From contig JAKDNE010000185.1 in the NCBI GenBank assembly GCA_030451965.1, forward strand, positions 1 to 6,509: a stretch of DNA of 6,509 bases, written 5' to 3'. The DNA is from Brachybacterium sp. GTDB lineage: Bacteria; Actinomycetota; Actinomycetes; Actinomycetales; Dermabacteraceae. Shown here piece after piece: positions 4,969 to 6,509 of this stretch (within the stretch, counting starts at the first letter, position 1; each line of letters begins with the position of its first letter). Made by a program: the position numbers and the translations under genes. Below the pieces are notes generated by a model. That model did not search any database and was not told the DNA's origin. It was given only the letters and a program-made list of their open reading frames with translations.

Positions 4969-6408
4969 ATGGGGTTCACTGCTCGTATGGACGACGTCGA
5001 CGACGAGAGGTTCTCGCTGCAGGGCCCGTTCTCGATGCCCGTGGCAGGGCACGCGAGACGGTCCGCGGCAGTCCCCGAGGTGACCGGGCGCCGGCAGGTC
5101 GAGGGCAGCCGTGAGGAGCAGCTGCTGGGGTCGGCCTCGTCTCCGCACGCGGTGCGTGTTCGTGGCCTCGATGAGCAGGAGCGAGTCAGGATCCAGCGGG
5201 AGATGCAGCTGCTGGCCACGCTCGAGGTCGCCGGGGTCACGGCTGCCCCGGCCGTGCTCGAGCTCGAGGACGACGGGTACGTGCGGGAGGCGGCAGCGGC
5301 GCTGAGCCGCCGGAGCGGTCGACGGGCGGCCGGGACCGGCGCTCCACCGGCGGGGGAGCGACGCGCCCTGGCACATGCCCGGGAGGCGTTGGACGCCCTG
5401 ATCGGTGCCCTGCACGAGCGCTCCTGGGTGCTCGGCGCGCCGTACGGCCGCGGTCTGGGGGCACGGGCGGACGGCTCGGTGGTGGTGCTGGACCTGCACG
5501 GGCTCCGCCATGACGACAGCCTCTCCGCCCGTCATGATGATCGCCGTTGGGTGGATTCCGTGCTCCAGGACCAGGATCGCACTCTGCGCCGGCGTATCCA
5601 CGTCGAACGACCCCGGACCGACGGGGACGCTCTGCTCCTGGACAGTGCCCCCGCCCCGGAGGAGCCACCGGCCCCGCCGCGGCACGGCCTGCCGATCCCG
5701 CGTGGGCGGCGCAGGCGAGCGGCGGCGGGACCGCTGCCGCGGGCCCATCCTTCCGAGGGTCCCGCACAGGGCCGTGGGACGAGCCACGTACGGACCGGAG
5801 CCGCAGGCGCGGTGCTGTCCTCGATCCTGGAGGTGCTGCGCCACCCTCGCCTGCGCCGCACCGCCGTGCTCAGCGGGGCGCTGGTGATGATGTGCGGCGC
5901 TCTGGCGGGACTGGGTGCCTGGTGGGTGCAGGGCCGGGGAGCCCCGAGCCCGGACCCGGACCATCCCGTGGCCGCGGCCCCCACGCAGGACGCACCTCGG
6001 CCCGCGCCGAGCATCGACGAGCCGCAGATGCTCGTGGCGGAGCTCGCCGGTTCGCGGCACTCCTACGTCACCGGCCTCTCCGATCTGCCGGCCTCGTCCC
6101 CGGGAAGCGCCGCGCTGGACGAGGATGAGCGGCTCCGGGTCGCCTACGAGGGTGTCACGGTGCACGCGGGCGGTCCCGTGGTGCACTCCGCGGAGGTCGT
6201 CGAGCAGCCGGGCTCCGAGGGCACCGCCGTGCTGCACGCCGTCACCTCCATGGAGGAGGTCCACCTCGAAGGCGCCGACGGCAGCACCACCATGGTGCCC
6301 GCCACCGACCCTTCCACCATTCGGCTCGTCCTGCACTGGGATGGGGAGCAATGGCGCATCGTCAGCGCCGATCGGCTCCCGGAGGCCGCAGGGGCCGGTG
6401 CACCCTGA
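4969..6408 (+). CDS. Membrane protein with degenerate protein-kinase-like domain
   Basis: 479 residues; no known family assigned with confidence. The order resembles a Ser/Thr kinase with most catalytic residues lost: HAVRVRGLDEQERVRIQREMQ (60-80) looks like beta3-alphaC with Arg for the ATP lysine; LLATLEVAGVTAAPAVLEL (81-99) like beta4; ALDALIGALHERSWVLGAP (140-158) aligns with alphaE and the catalytic loop but lacks HxD; ARADGSVVVLDLHGL (165-179) mimics beta7-8, with DLH for DFG. The region is about 150 residues, far short of a ~260-residue kinase. A Pro/Arg-rich linker (228-275), one membrane helix (about 298-320) and a Pro-rich stretch follow. The exported C-terminus (350-470), ending LVLHWDGEQWRIVSAD, resembles NTF2-like folds. 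Predicted N-in, C-out. ATG 4969 has AGGA four bases upstream; ATG 4987 is possible, because the six codons before it include three T-ending ones, unlike the rest. The kinase relationship is inference. Confidence 0.85.
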   Translation: MGFTARMDDVDDERFSLQGPFSMPVAGHARRSAAVPEVTGRRQVEGSREEQLLGSASSPHAVRVRGLDEQERVRIQREMQLLATLEVAGVTAAPAVLELEDDGYVREAAAALSRRSGRRAAGTGAPPAGERRALAHAREALDALIGALHERSWVLGAPYGRGLGARADGSVVVLDLHGLRHDDSLSARHDDRRWVDSVLQDQDRTLRRRIHVERPRTDGDALLLDSAPAPEEPPAPPRHGLPIPRGRRRRAAAGPLPRAHPSEGPAQGRGTSHVRTGAAGAVLSSILEVLRHPRLRRTAVLSGALVMMCGALAGLGAWWVQGRGAPSPDPDHPVAAAPTQDAPRPAPSIDEPQMLVAELAGSRHSYVTGLSDLPASSPGSAALDEDERLRVAYEGVTVHAGGPVVHSAEVVEQPGSEGTAVLHAVTSMEEVHLEGADGSTTMVPATDPSTIRLVLHWDGEQWRIVSADRLPEAAGAGAP

Positions 6409-6427
6409 GCGACCGGCCCGAAACGGG

Positions 6428-6493
6428 GAGGGCCCCCCCCCCCGCGGGTGTGGGGGCCCACCCCCGCCGGGCGCCGCCCCCGCGGGGGCCCTC
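6428..6493 (+). terminator. GC-rich inverted repeat after the kinase-like gene, probable terminator
   Basis: GAGGGCCCCC (6428-6437) pairs perfectly with GGGGGCCCTC (6484-6493), starting 20 bases after the stop. The interior can form a second hairpin, for example GGGTG with CACCC around 6446-6463. There is no T-tract. The segment includes eleven consecutive C bases (6433-6443). The pairing and position support a terminator of the actinobacterial type, though extreme GC content makes pairing easy. Confidence 0.5.
6433..6443 (+). repeat. C11 homopolymer
   Basis: Eleven C bases in a row inside a low-complexity C/G tail. Such a run is prone to length variation and to sequencing or assembly error. 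Confidence 0.9.
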
Positions 6494-6509
6494 GCTGTAG
6501 CGCGGCGCC

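Noticed and set aside
4927..6351. 474-codon open frame on the minus strand opposite the kinase-like gene
   Set aside because: The plus frame has a clear membrane helix, a kinase-like motif order and G/C-ending codons; the minus product is low-complexity and lacks these.
4969..6408. Active serine/threonine protein kinase
   Set aside because: No HxD catalytic loop, no DFG, no glycine-rich loop and no beta3 lysine can be found, and the domain is too short.

Overview
The window is a piece of a very GC-rich actinobacterial chromosome with almost exclusively G/C-ending codons. The order lipB-lipA-DUF4191 gene, then an RDD membrane protein gene on the other strand, then glnA, is from recalled knowledge the arrangement of Mycobacterium tuberculosis Rv2217-Rv2220. 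The organism is therefore an actinomycete. The protein sequences look like the order Micrococcales, perhaps the Dermabacteraceae/Brachybacterium group, but that placement is inference and not tested.

Layout from left to right: (1) glnA on the minus strand, a complete type I glutamine synthetase with an intact adenylylation tyrosine; (2) a 181-bp divergent intergenic region with a near-perfect 20-bp palindrome over the probable glnA -10 element; (3) a short RDD membrane protein on the plus strand; (4) a 284-bp convergent intergenic region, containing an AT-rich patch with two GTnAC motifs one helical turn apart and ending in a strong 17-bp-stem terminator; (5) a minus-strand operon lipB-lipA-DUF4191 membrane protein, with gaps of 63 and 32 bp; (6) a divergent plus-strand gene for a 479-residue single-pass membrane protein that looks like a shortened, catalytically dead protein-kinase-like domain plus an extracytoplasmic domain; (7) a low-complexity GC-rich tail with an 11-C run and a large inverted repeat, probably the terminator of that last gene.

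Functionally, LipB moves octanoate from acyl carrier protein to lipoyl domains and LipA inserts the two sulfurs, giving lipoylated 2-oxoacid dehydrogenases and glycine cleavage H protein. The DUF4191 membrane protein travels with them for unknown reasons. GlnA is the main ammonium-assimilating enzyme. Most of the window is conserved housekeeping DNA. The items most worth a second look are the pseudokinase-like membrane protein, the palindrome at the glnA promoter, the GTnAC repeat in a region without a gene, and a substituted glycine in the LipB active-site loop. I see no mobile element, CRISPR array, tRNA or rRNA.
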